Origin: Cylindrodendrum hubeiense | Lineage: Eukaryota; Ascomycota; Sordariomycetes; Hypocreales; Nectriaceae | Assembly (NCBI GenBank): GCA_014621425.1 | Contig: JAANBB010000020.1 | Coordinates: 124,001-188,000, forward strand | Length of the DNA stretch: 64,000 bases | Direction: 5' to 3' | Part shown: piece after piece, positions 21,049 to 30,104 of the stretch | How positions within the stretch are numbered: the stretch's first letter is position 1 | Layout: every line of letters begins with the position of its first letter | Notes under the pieces: generated by a model | What the model was told of the DNA's origin: nothing | Database searches by the model: none | Seen by the model: only the letters and a program-made list of their open reading frames with translations | Translations under genes and position numbers: made by a program

Positions 21049-21777
21049 CTAAAGTGTATTATTAAAGTAATTATTAACTATCTCATCTACAATACTTTGG
21101 CACATCTGGCGAACAATCCTCCGAGTCGTGGGGTAGAGAAAAGGCATCATTAGACTATTTGCCTCAACAATCGTCTCCACATGCAGCTCCCACTTCTCTA
21201 CCCCATTGGATACTGTGCTATAGCTCATCGTATCAGGGGTCATCATATCAGAGGTCATCGTGCTAGAGCTTATCGTACCGGAGCTCATCGTACCGGAGCT
21301 CATCGTGCCGGAGCTCATCGTGCCGGAGCTCATCGTGCCAGAGCTCATCGTGCCGGAGCTCATCGTGCCAGAGCTCATCGTGCCAGGGCTGCTCTCATCA
21401 GTGGTGGTGGCGATAACCTCGTATTGTGGGCGAACGGTCCATGTATTCCATGTGGAGATACCACCCGCAGCGGTACCACTACACCGTGTACCGTTTACTA
21501 TAGACTGAAAAACCATGGGCCACTTGGATGCCCGGCGGAGGCCTGGGGCAAGTTGGGTGACCTCACTGGCTTCAAAGGCGCGGATAGTATCGTCCCAGGG
21601 CTCAAAGAAGGGGTCGCCAATAGCGAAGCTAGGAATAGAAGGCAATTCTTCGATGCTGACCACGTTGGGGTTGTGGCGTATAATGGAGCTGTAAGTTTGG
21701 AGAAAAGCTACGACGACCTCAAACGGCAAGTCGTCGGGGATGGGGGTCGCAGCGGTTGTGCTGAATTGTGACCGCAT
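21049..21777 (-). CDS. DUF7053-like protein with MSSGT repeats
   Basis: Single exon, 242 aa from the ATG at 21777; the frame is open two codons further, to a TTG. The N-terminal part (MRSQFSTTAATPIP, then about 90 residues) and the C-terminal part (VETIVEANSLMMPFLYPTTR) resemble a START/SRPBCC-like family common in fungi. I assign it tentatively to DUF7053. Between them lies a run of at least seven MSSGT pentapeptides encoded by a 15-bp minisatellite (about 21264-21388). The repeat sits in what looks like a surface loop, so copy-number change would lengthen the loop without breaking the frame. Function unknown. Confidence 0.75.
   Translation of the reverse strand: MRSQFSTTAATPIPDDLPFEVVVAFLQTYSSIIRHNPNVVSIEELPSIPSFAIGDPFFEPWDDTIRAFEASEVTQLAPGLRRASKWPMVFQSIVNGTRCSGTAAGGISTWNTWTVRPQYEVIATTTDESSPGTMSSGTMSSGTMSSGTMSSGTMSSGTMSSGTMSSGTISSSTMTSDMMTPDTMSYSTVSNGVEKWELHVETIVEANSLMMPFLYPTTRRIVRQMCQSIVDEIVNNYFNNTL
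21264..21388. repeat. 15-bp in-frame minisatellite
   Basis: About eight head-to-tail copies of a 15-bp unit (agctcatcgtgccgg on the + strand). Units differ by single transitions, mainly gtgcc/gtacc and ccg/cca. On the minus strand each unit encodes one MSSGT-type pentapeptide. Confidence 0.92.
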
Positions 21778-22695
21778 TTCCAAGGGGAGATATCTGTGAG
21801 TATTAGTTTACGCGTCCTCTTACAGCGAACAGACTATCCGAATGCAGGGTATGCCCTTAACTACCTCGTTGAAAGGGGTGGTGCGCCTCATGAGCCAATG
21901 CGCCCTTTTCGCGTAAAGAGGGATACCCCTGGTCGAGGCTTGTGGTGTTCACTAGGCAGAGCGAATGGCTTGATCATGGTATAAGCATAGGAGATAGTGA
22001 TTGGAACTCCCTGCTGCAGCAACAAAAAGCCAAGGCCGAGGGTTACTCCAGATGCTGCTATACGAAAGATGCAGCCAGCTGCTGGACAGGAGCGGAGTTG
22101 GGACCGTCAGCGGCGCGCTAGAGACTGCGTGACACGGCACGTGACCCGGTTCTATTGGTTTTTCAATTCATGAAACCCAGTTTAGTCAGCTAGCCGCCGG
22201 AGCAGCTGCCATTCAGAACTTCTGCAACGAGTTCTAGCACTCGTCATCTGCCCTTAACTGCTATAATTAGAGATACCAAAATATCTCGGATGCAAGTACT
22301 GCCGTTGGGAGATGTTTTATGGTTAGAAATAAGGGTGTTATCCCTGCGTTTTTCTGTACGGGGTACCGGTGGATCCCCGTTTGGTAAGTGGTCGTAATGG
22401 CTACAATATGAGACAATCACCAGTTTCATCGCTTTATCCCTTCCCCTGCCACGTTATCCTAGGGGGTGTTTGGGAGCTGTAATAGGACTCACTTACAGTC
22501 GATCAGGCTTAATTCTCCGAAATCTGACTCGCTTTTACGCGGGTTCTTCGATTATCGTGGGATTTGTGTTGGTAATCGCATCTCATTCAAGCTCTAGGCA
22601 CCGCTCTTAGCAAGACTTCCCATTCAATTGTTCTGAGAGATTGAGTAATAATTATAACAAATGCTTCAACACATCAATTGCCATGCCAGTAACAT
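21778..22695. other. spacer without recognised genes
   Basis: Holds the promoter of the repeat-containing gene. Frames at 21796-22140 and 22244-22429 are short and unsupported. Confidence 0.35.
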
Positions 22696-22935
22696 TTATT
22701 TCCCATGGGGCGCACTGGGCGCACTGGGCGCATCGGGCACAATGGGGTATTTGGTAGAGCCAAGCACTGTCTTGTTTGGGAAGGCTTGGCTCTTTACGCG
22801 ACATTTCTTGGCGACGGACTTGGCGATACACTTGGCGATACACTTGGCAGCAGTTTTACAGTCTCTGGGGTCTGTAGCAGCCAGGAGGGCAATGCATCCA
22901 AGACCCATCACCTGTCCAGATGCTACACATTGGTA
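22696..22935 (-). pseudogene. cysteine-rich peptide frame without a start exon
   Basis: Open minus-strand frame of 79 codons. It begins just after a splice-acceptor-like ttgttgtag and reads six cysteines with a lysine/alanine-rich KCIAKCIAKSVAKKC core and a proline-rich tail. The composition looks like a small secreted protein, but no first exon or signal peptide could be found upstream, where the 5' UTR of the + strand gene at 23154 lies. The lysine-rich core is encoded by a 12-bp tandem repeat. It may be a 3' exon of an undetected gene, a relic, or chance. Confidence 0.25.
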
Positions 22936-23153
22936 CTACAACAAATTCCATAAAACCCCATTGCCTTCCGGTGTGTAGACATTGTTTTCTTTCTCCTCAT
23001 CCCCTTCAAGCATCCAACTGTCTGCATTTTTACCCGCATCTTTCTCTTCTTTCTTCGCTGGTCCGAAGATCCTTTATTTGTCATTGATCCTTTTGTTCAA
23101 ACTCTCCGTCTCTTCACCTCACAACCCGCAATCTTCGGATCTCCTCTCTCACA

Positions 23154-24259
23154 ATGCGCCCAACTCAGCTAATTGCCGTGGCGTTGCCGCTGTTTTTCGC
23201 CACAGCTGCAGCAGCCCCCACAAAGACACACCCTCTTAGAGCGGCCCTCAAGATCAGAAATGAAGCCGAGGCCCCCGTTGGTGCAACTGAGACTCCCGCT
23301 GCTGTAATTGAGACTCCCGCTGCTGTAATTGAGACTCCCGCTGCTGTAACGGAGACTCCCGCTGCTGTAACGGAGACTCCCGCTGGTGCAACGGAGACCC
23401 CCGTTGGCGAGGAGGCCGGTGAAGAGGCCGAAGCTGAAGAGGGCAACGAGGTGGACACCGAAGGGCAGTTTGATGTTGCTATTGCTCTCACCGGTGGCGA
23501 TGTCAAGCAAGATGTGCTTTTCCCCGCAGGAGTAAGTCTCAAACAATTAATCCGAATCTTATGGCATCGCTGACAAGTGACCCTTTAGGAAGCTGGTGTC
23601 CTCGAGGTTGAGTTCCAAAACGCAGAAGGAAGAACCCTCACCGTCACCGAAAACACGGCGCCCGCTGCCCCACCAGATGGCTTCACTGCGCTTGACACCT
23701 CGTCTTACATTATCGAATTGGCAGAAGGCGCCGATAACCTTACGCTTTCCAAGGTGGATTGGATTCTCAACGCTGGAAGTAAGTGCCCCTCAAGTCTTGC
23801 GCCAGTTTTAGGACGAATACTCACCTCGATTCAGGTGCTCTCGACATAAGCCAAGGAAAGATTGGCCGTTTCTGCACTGAGGCAGGTGCCTTTTTGATCG
23901 ATTCCGCTGTTGGCGAGTTGGAGTTCGAGGCTGAAGAGAATGAACTCACTCTCACAGTGGCCAACATGAACGGTGAATGGGGCATCTTCTTGCCCGACGC
24001 TGCTGCTGCAGGTGACGACGCTGCGGCAGGTGACGACGCTGCGGCAGGTGACGACGCTGCGGAAGATGTTGCCGAAGATGATGCCGCAGAGGATGTTGTT
24101 GAAGATGTTGTAGAGGATGATGTTGCAGAGGATGACGCTGCAGAGGGCGACGCCGCAGAAGGTGAAGAAGCTGTCGATGCAGAGGCCCCGGAGGAGACCA
24201 GCGCACAGGATAGACTTCTCGATGCCATTACGAATCTGCTTGGCGGAAACAAGGTTTAA
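23154..24259 (+). CDS. secreted acidic repeat protein
   Basis: Exons are 23154-23531, 23589-23778 and 23835-24259 (330 aa), with both introns in phase. A clear signal peptide (MRPTQLIAVALPLFFATAAAA) is followed by a run of ETPAAVI/T heptapeptides encoded by 21-bp repeats. Next comes a globular middle region of about 150 residues. Then come GDDAAA hexapeptides from an 18-bp repeat and a long AED/VED acidic tract. The last 15 residues form an amphipathic segment. There is no GPI signal, so it is probably secreted or loosely wall-bound. A long pyrimidine-rich leader (22983-23150) precedes the ATG, as in well-expressed fungal genes. I do not recognise the family. Confidence 0.8.
23273..23405 (+). 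repeat. 21-bp tandem repeat (ETPAAV)
   Basis: About five to six copies of gagactcccgctgctgtaat-type units in the reading frame of the secreted protein. Confidence 0.9.
23998..24065 (+). repeat. 18-bp tandem repeat (GDDAAA)
   Basis: Three to four near-identical ggtgacgacgctgcggca units, in frame. Confidence 0.88.
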
Positions 24260-25012
24260 CTGAGAGACATCTGTCACACATTTATGCACAGAACCACTCT
24301 ATATGGTGGTGTGTCGAGGGCAAATCTAGAGTAGGAAGATGGCGCAAGCGCAGATAGGAGACAAAAGGCAGGAGAATTTCCAGCTTCTTCAGAAGAGTGT
24401 CATTTCTTCTCAGCCAATTCATGCCTTTCTGCATTTTTTTATTTAATAAAAAAAGCCTTCCAATTTCAAAACATGCCGTGAATTGTCCAGTATTTATCCC
24501 ATTACACTACTCGATGCCGTTGTGGTGCTGGTGTAGCCTTCCTATCCGAAGCTTAGCAGCCTTCTGCAGTGGTCAACTTTGCCCAAGACCCTAACTGGGG
24601 GATCCGGCACGCTGGGACCGGACACGCACCCTTGGCGACTGGTTTAATAGCCCAAACCGCTTACCGGTCCGACGTTATCTAGCTAGCTAGAGATTGAGCG
24701 GGCGCAGGTTCCGCAGACTAAAATGCGGGCTTCCGCCCAGGCGGTTTTTGGCTAACGACTCAGCGGGCGCAGCCTCCGGAACTAAAAAGGGCGGCTTCCG
24801 CGTCCCGCCAGCGTCCTCGGGGCCGGCTTCCTATCTGCCATCTACACAACAAACACCTTGATATTAGCATTCGTGGAATTCAGCCCCTATGATACCTCGG
24901 TTGCAAAGATTACTTCAAGGGCGTCATTCCATCGCTGATGGCCATATTCACGCTCTGATTCACCATTTCAATTGCAGCTTTTCTGCGACTCAATTACCAC
25001 TTACCCAAAATC
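24260..25012. promoter_or_regulatory. permease promoter with imperfect direct repeats
   Basis: Two imperfect copies of an about 42-bp GC-rich element, beginning agcgggcgcag, start at 24697 and 24762 (65 bp apart), some 210-320 bp before the permease ATG. A 12-bp palindrome, ctagctagctag, lies at 24679-24690. No gene is seen. Confidence 0.45.
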
Positions 25013-26934
25013 ATGATGAATAACGCCGCGACCGCAGATGAGGCGGCTGAAATGGGCGGCACCTCTTGTAAGTTGGATAACTGAATTTGCCACTATACAT
25101 CATTCCTTCTTCTCATGGCGCTGACAATGGCACAGCGCTCAAGAAATCGCCTAGCCACGAAAAGTCCTCCCACGACGGGATGAAGGACACGATGGAGGGT
25201 GAGGTGGATGAGTTCGCCATACAGATCAACGAGTCGACACCATTCAAGAAGGATATGGGCTGGTTAAGTATACTGGCTGCGGGTTTCAACGTCAACAATA
25301 GCTGGCTGGTCATTGCAGCGACAATGACCATTTCTCTATCCTACGGTCCGATGAACACCGTCTGGGGTATCCTCGCCATTACGCCCGTCTACATCTGCAT
25401 CGCCCTGACTCTTGCTGAACTGGTCTCTGCTTATCCTACCACTGGTGGCCAATACCATTGGACCTATATGATGGCACCGTCCAGCATTAACAAACCCATG
25501 GTGAGTTTGGATTTAATAAGAACAGACCAGTATGGGTCACGAGGGCAGTTTGACTAACGCATACCCTCGCCAGAGCTACTACTGTGGTTTTGTCAGTTGG
25601 CTCTCCTGGATAGGAATGAGTTCTTCGAGCGCTGGTGCTGTCATGTTTTGCGTGTACGCCCTGATAATGAACAGCGACCCTTCTTTCACCCCAAAGGGAT
25701 GGCATTCGTTTTTAATATTCCAGGCCAATAACTTACTGAGCCTCTTCGTCAATCTTTTTGGAAAGAAGATTTTGCCCAGATACTACTCATTTGGTTGTAT
25801 GTTCAGCGTCTCTCACGGGAGTATCCCCGGCGGCTAACGATACAACCTAGTCATCCTCAGCGTGTCCGCCTTCTTAGTCTTCACGGTTACCACCTTGGTG
25901 ATGCAAAAGACCAAGCAAGACTCGCAAGTTGTTTGGACAATGCACAATGAGTTTTCCGGATGGCCGACTGGTGTGCAGTTTCTAATTGCCCTCGCCGCTC
26001 CCGTGGTGGCATTCTGTCCCCTCGACGGCGCCATACACCTTGTGGAAGAGGTCAAGAATGCAGAAAAGGTGGTCCCACGTACCATTTTGAGTGCCCTCGC
26101 CATATCATTTGGCACCTCTCTCGTATTTATCCTAGCAATGCTGTATTGCATCTCTGACTTTGATGCTGTTTTGGCATCTCCGTCTGGATTTCCCCTTTTC
26201 GAACTCTGGTCACAAGCTACCTCTACCACGACCATTCCTATTGTTTTCACCAGCATCACCATGTTCCTTCTGCCCGTCGGAACAATCGCCTGCACTCAGG
26301 TAGCTTCTATGATGACATGGAGTCTTGCGCGTGACAAAGGTCTTGCATTTGATCAGTACCTCACCAGAATCAACACGCAGCTCAACGCTCCTATCTGGGC
26401 GTTGGTAGTCAACGCATCTATCATGTTTCTCATTGGCTGTCTCTATTTATTCTCGTCACTTGGTACGCATAAAGCGATTCTTGTCTTTCAAGGAGCTTCC
26501 CTTTCTCCTGACTTTGGCTAACTCGGTCCAGCATATAACTCTATTGTTGGAGTAACTGTTATCTTCCAGCAAATCACAATGGCTATCCCAACAGCGTTCC
26601 TACTCTACCATAAACGCTCGTCAGAAGTTCTTCCAGTAGGTCGGGCATTCAAGGTTCCGTCCTTGATTGGCTGGATTGCGAACATTGTCACGGTTTTGTT
26701 TGCCATCCTTGCCGTACCGGTGTTCCTCTTCCCTGCTGTCAAAAACCCGACTGTTACTACTATGAGTAAGTTATTCACCCGAGTACAAATTTATGGCAGT
26801 AATGTTCACATCTTAAAATAGACTATGGCATTGTAGTTGTCGCTGGGGCGCTCACCATCGCTGTCGTGAACTGGTTTTTGTTTGCTAGGACTCGATTTTC
26901 CGGTCCATTAATAGCTAGTTTTGGTGACCATTAA
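25013..26934 (+). CDS. APC-family amino acid/GABA-type permease
   Basis: Plasma-membrane transporter of the APC superfamily, closest in look to the fungal GABA/choline/polyamine group (Uga4/Hnm1-like); the substrate is inferred. Six exons: 25013-25067, 25136-25500, 25574-25796, 25851-26462, 26532-26765 and 26822-26934 (533 aa). The N-terminal 65 residues are polar and cytosolic. About 12 hydrophobic segments follow. The family's first conserved loop is seen as LSYGPMNTVWG, then AELVSAYPTTGGQYHW. A charged loop with EEVKNAEKVVPR matches the family's central signature. Two in-frame ATGs (25013, 25016) are adjacent. Confidence 0.93.
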
Positions 26935-27175
26935 ATACGACGCTTTCCCATTTTGAGATCACTGAAGTTGAATTCTGTTTGAGTGGAAACTCTTTATTTA
27001 GATACGAAACGAACACTAGAGGACGAAAACAGTGACAGAACCAAATCCGGGCCTCGAGGGCTAACAACTGAAGAAGACTAGTTGACATGCATCTTGATCT
27101 GAAATTGGCCCGGTTCGCAACCAATTTATTGCAGACCGGATTCAATAGCCAAATTTGCAAATATATCTCTTGCTC

Positions 27176-27970
27176 TCATCGTGGGGTGTAATCACCCACA
27201 GGGGTCATGCCTACCATGGGGGGATTTCCCTGATCATCCTCCCTCAGAGCATAGAACTCGGTTGTAGACTGGATGTCAGATGGCTGAATTTCTGGTAGGT
27301 CATTTCGGTAATTCATGACAGACTTCTCGTCCCGAACGCCCAAAACGACGGCGCCTCGCCCTTCAGGTCCAATACCGCGCTCAGGAAGACCCTCAATAGC
27401 GAATTCGTGTCTCAGACCCAGAACATGGCCAAGCTCGTGAACGAAGACCTGCCACATGTTGCTCCTAAACTGGGGTCGGAATGCCGTCGTGTAGACGTAT
27501 AGGTAGTTCAAGTCATTGGCGTTTGGGAAGAAGGCAGAGGCCAAAACGCCGCCCATCGCACCACCATTGCATAGGACGAAGGTTGCGTCCGTGGCAAGTG
27601 GAACCCACTCAAAGGTGACACCAATGTTGGCATTGTTCCACTGGCTGGCTGCTATGTTGAGTTGCGCAGCAGCGTGGTCGGCATCTGCTTCGGTTTTGAA
27701 TCCCTGGCGCCATGCTGCCCATTTGATAACGGAGCCGGGAACCCATCGTGGGCATTCATTGTTTAGCCCGACGATGATATCAGCAGGGCCATTACGAAGG
27801 TTGACAGGAATGGCTCTCTGAGTGATGCAAGCAGGCACCTCATCAACCCGAGTTTCAGACGATGCTTCCTTGACCTCGCCTGGCTTGACTGTTTCAAGAG
27901 CTTGGTCTCCAAGAGTTTGAGCAACTTCGTCGAGAATAATATCCTTGGTGGAAGGTGCGTTGGAAGTCAT
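27176..27970 (-). CDS. metzincin-like zinc metalloprotease
   Basis: Single exon, 264 aa. The zinc site HELGHVLGLRHEF (H-E-x-x-H-x-x-G-x-x-H, about residues 179-191) is followed by SVMNYR as a Met-turn, the two hallmarks of metzincins. The E after the third His recalls astacins (M12A). The part before the site (INIAASQWNNANIGVTFEWVP-like) matches the catalytic N-subdomain of peptidase_M10/M12-type folds. There is no signal peptide, unusual for this group. The N-terminal 60 residues are acidic and could be a propeptide, with one Cys (ACITQR) as a possible switch (inference). It may be cytosolic or released by another route. Confidence 0.85.
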   Translation of the reverse strand: MTSNAPSTKDIILDEVAQTLGDQALETVKPGEVKEASSETRVDEVPACITQRAIPVNLRNGPADIIVGLNNECPRWVPGSVIKWAAWRQGFKTEADADHAAAQLNIAASQWNNANIGVTFEWVPLATDATFVLCNGGAMGGVLASAFFPNANDLNYLYVYTTAFRPQFRSNMWQVFVHELGHVLGLRHEFAIEGLPERGIGPEGRGAVVLGVRDEKSVMNYRNDLPEIQPSDIQSTTEFYALREDDQGNPPMVGMTPVGDYTPR

Positions 27971-30104
27971 GATGCCGCTGGGATCTAGAGATGTGCCGCA
28001 CCAAGGTTCGAATGGTTGATCCAGCTTTTGAGACTGGCAAAGAAGATAGATTGAAAATGTGATTCCAAGGCTTGAAGCTTAGATGGGTTGAATGTAGGTT
28101 GTAGATAAAAGTTGAATCGAGGTGGGCAAGGCGAGGCTTTATAGAGAGACATACCAATACGAATACCTGGTACAGGACAAGCTGAGAAATGCTAACAAGA
28201 TTCAATGCCGGGTCTCGGCCCAAAAAGCATTGCCTAGTTCCGTCCTAAACTGCACAGCTGAATGGTGTGGCTGAGTGCTGGCTTGTCATTGCGGCGATTA
28301 GGTTGGACGCCGAGGGCCAAGAATAAAGACTACGGTTCGCTAGTAGCCAGAGATATATCGGAGTTGACATCATAATTACAATTCACAACAACTTCATCAC
28401 ACCGTAATACTCATACCAAGTCTTATTGGTAGATGTATGATTCCGGTCTGGTGCCCGGTCAGAGATCGGGTGGTAAGATCGGCGGTGAGAAGGTGAAGCG
28501 TTACACTTGTGGTCTCGGCAGTTAGAAACAATAGCACAGCTTGTGCAACCTGTGCAACGCCGCGAGTTGATAGTCTGTCTTGATCGCAAGATGACTGGTG
28601 AAGATGCGATAAGCTTTCACAATGTGGCTAGCTGGCTAGAAGTAATGTCTCGGTAACAAGATGGTGGTGTGCGACGAAAATGCACGACAGCAAGCGGTGA
28701 TGGTGTATCCATCTCTGCATGTGTCTCAGGCGCAACGAGATGCGGGGAAAAGCAAATAGGCTATCGGCGATTGTAGTCAGCTGAATATTTGTCTCAGCAC
28801 TACTGCCATCTCGCAGCCTTTGTGAGACATGCTGCGCTATTGTGCGCCAATCTGAATATGCTTATGCTCTTGGGGATTGCATCAGCGGCCATGATCAGCA
28901 GCCACAACTGGTCCAGACCGGGTAATTGAGTATCTCTACCGAAAAGCTTCGGGGACCAGGCTGCAGAATGTACGAAGCATCCTCCCCACGAATGAAATGG
29001 CCATGGGCGCTCGGGAGTGTTGGCGATTGGCAGAGTACGTATATACTAGGCTTGGCATTGAAGCGGGGAAGTTGCACCAGGAAACTCGCTCCCAGCTTCA
29101 TTGACTGGATTTTATAGCAGCCTGAGTGAAATATGCAGTTCCATGTTGTGACGGTTCTACTATTCGTCTGTTTTCATTCGTTCTTGTGTACCTACGGAGT
29201 AGTCAGGTTCGTTTTGAGGTCTCTGGTTTGCTCAAACAAAAGCCCAGCCCTGTTCAGTGGTGTCGACAGGATGCGATCGGACAACGGAACTGGCCGTCCT
29301 GTTGAGTATTGGGCATTGCGTCAGCTAGCTATTATAACTTTGTCGTATTGATTGCATGTGGGTAGTTTACTGTGGAGACTGGCGTGATGACGCTGGTCAA
29401 CTGGTGACTGGAATCTCGGCTCCGCTCCAGGAGGCCCAAGGGTCATCCGTATATCCGAGTACCCTGAATTGTGCAGCGGGTGTTGAATATTGAAGAATTG
29501 TATTAAATGTGGTGTGCAGTGTGTTTTTGTCCTTGTTGCCTTAGTCCTGACGTGAGGCTGATGGGTATTGATGTGTGGAGCAGCCATGTTGGACGCTTAT
29601 CTAGTACAGCTGTGATCAACGGTAGGATTGAACGAGGTCAACACCAGTCTGTCTCTGGTTAAAGGGAGGCTCAAATAAGTATCAGAAACCGGTAGATATT
29701 TCCTGCGCCCACTCTGCGGCTCGTATTCCAGTAAATGAGCCTCATCCGATCCGGCGACTGCCGATACCGGGAATTAGAATGGGTTTAGCGAGTCCGGCAC
29801 AGCCCGTTCCGGCCTAGTCACTGTCACATCATGTGTTCAAGGACAAGGGCGGCGCATCCTTTTTCGTAAGGGTTCGTGGGGGTCGTGGATCGAACTTTTC
29901 CATATTTCCACTACTCCCTCTTCACTAGGCGCTGAATACTCGGCATTCGATTGCTGGTAGCGGCAGTAGCTTCATCACGATGTCTCGGCATCACGATCTG
30001 AGTGGATCTCGGCTCCAGAGGTACCTTCTCTCCTCCCTGACGTCATCTTTTCGACGTGATAAGCAGCCAACTGATGTGACTCCTGAAGATGGGCCAGCCC
30101 AAGG
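27971..30104. other. 2.1-kb spacer
   Basis: Holds the promoter of the protease and the upstream region of the FUSC gene. A 47-codon frame starting near 29979 (MSRHHDLSG...) ends in a stop within the first conserved block of the FUSC gene in another frame. It may be a 5' exon of that gene. No other gene is recognised. Confidence 0.35.

Noticed and set aside
21181..21771. 196-aa plus-strand frame rich in AHRAG repeats
   Set aside because: Shadow of the MSSGT minisatellite on the other strand; the minus frame has conserved flanking domains.
23165..24289. Long minus-strand frames opposite the secreted repeat protein
   Set aside because: They arise from the repeats; the plus frame has a signal peptide, introns in phase and a coherent core.
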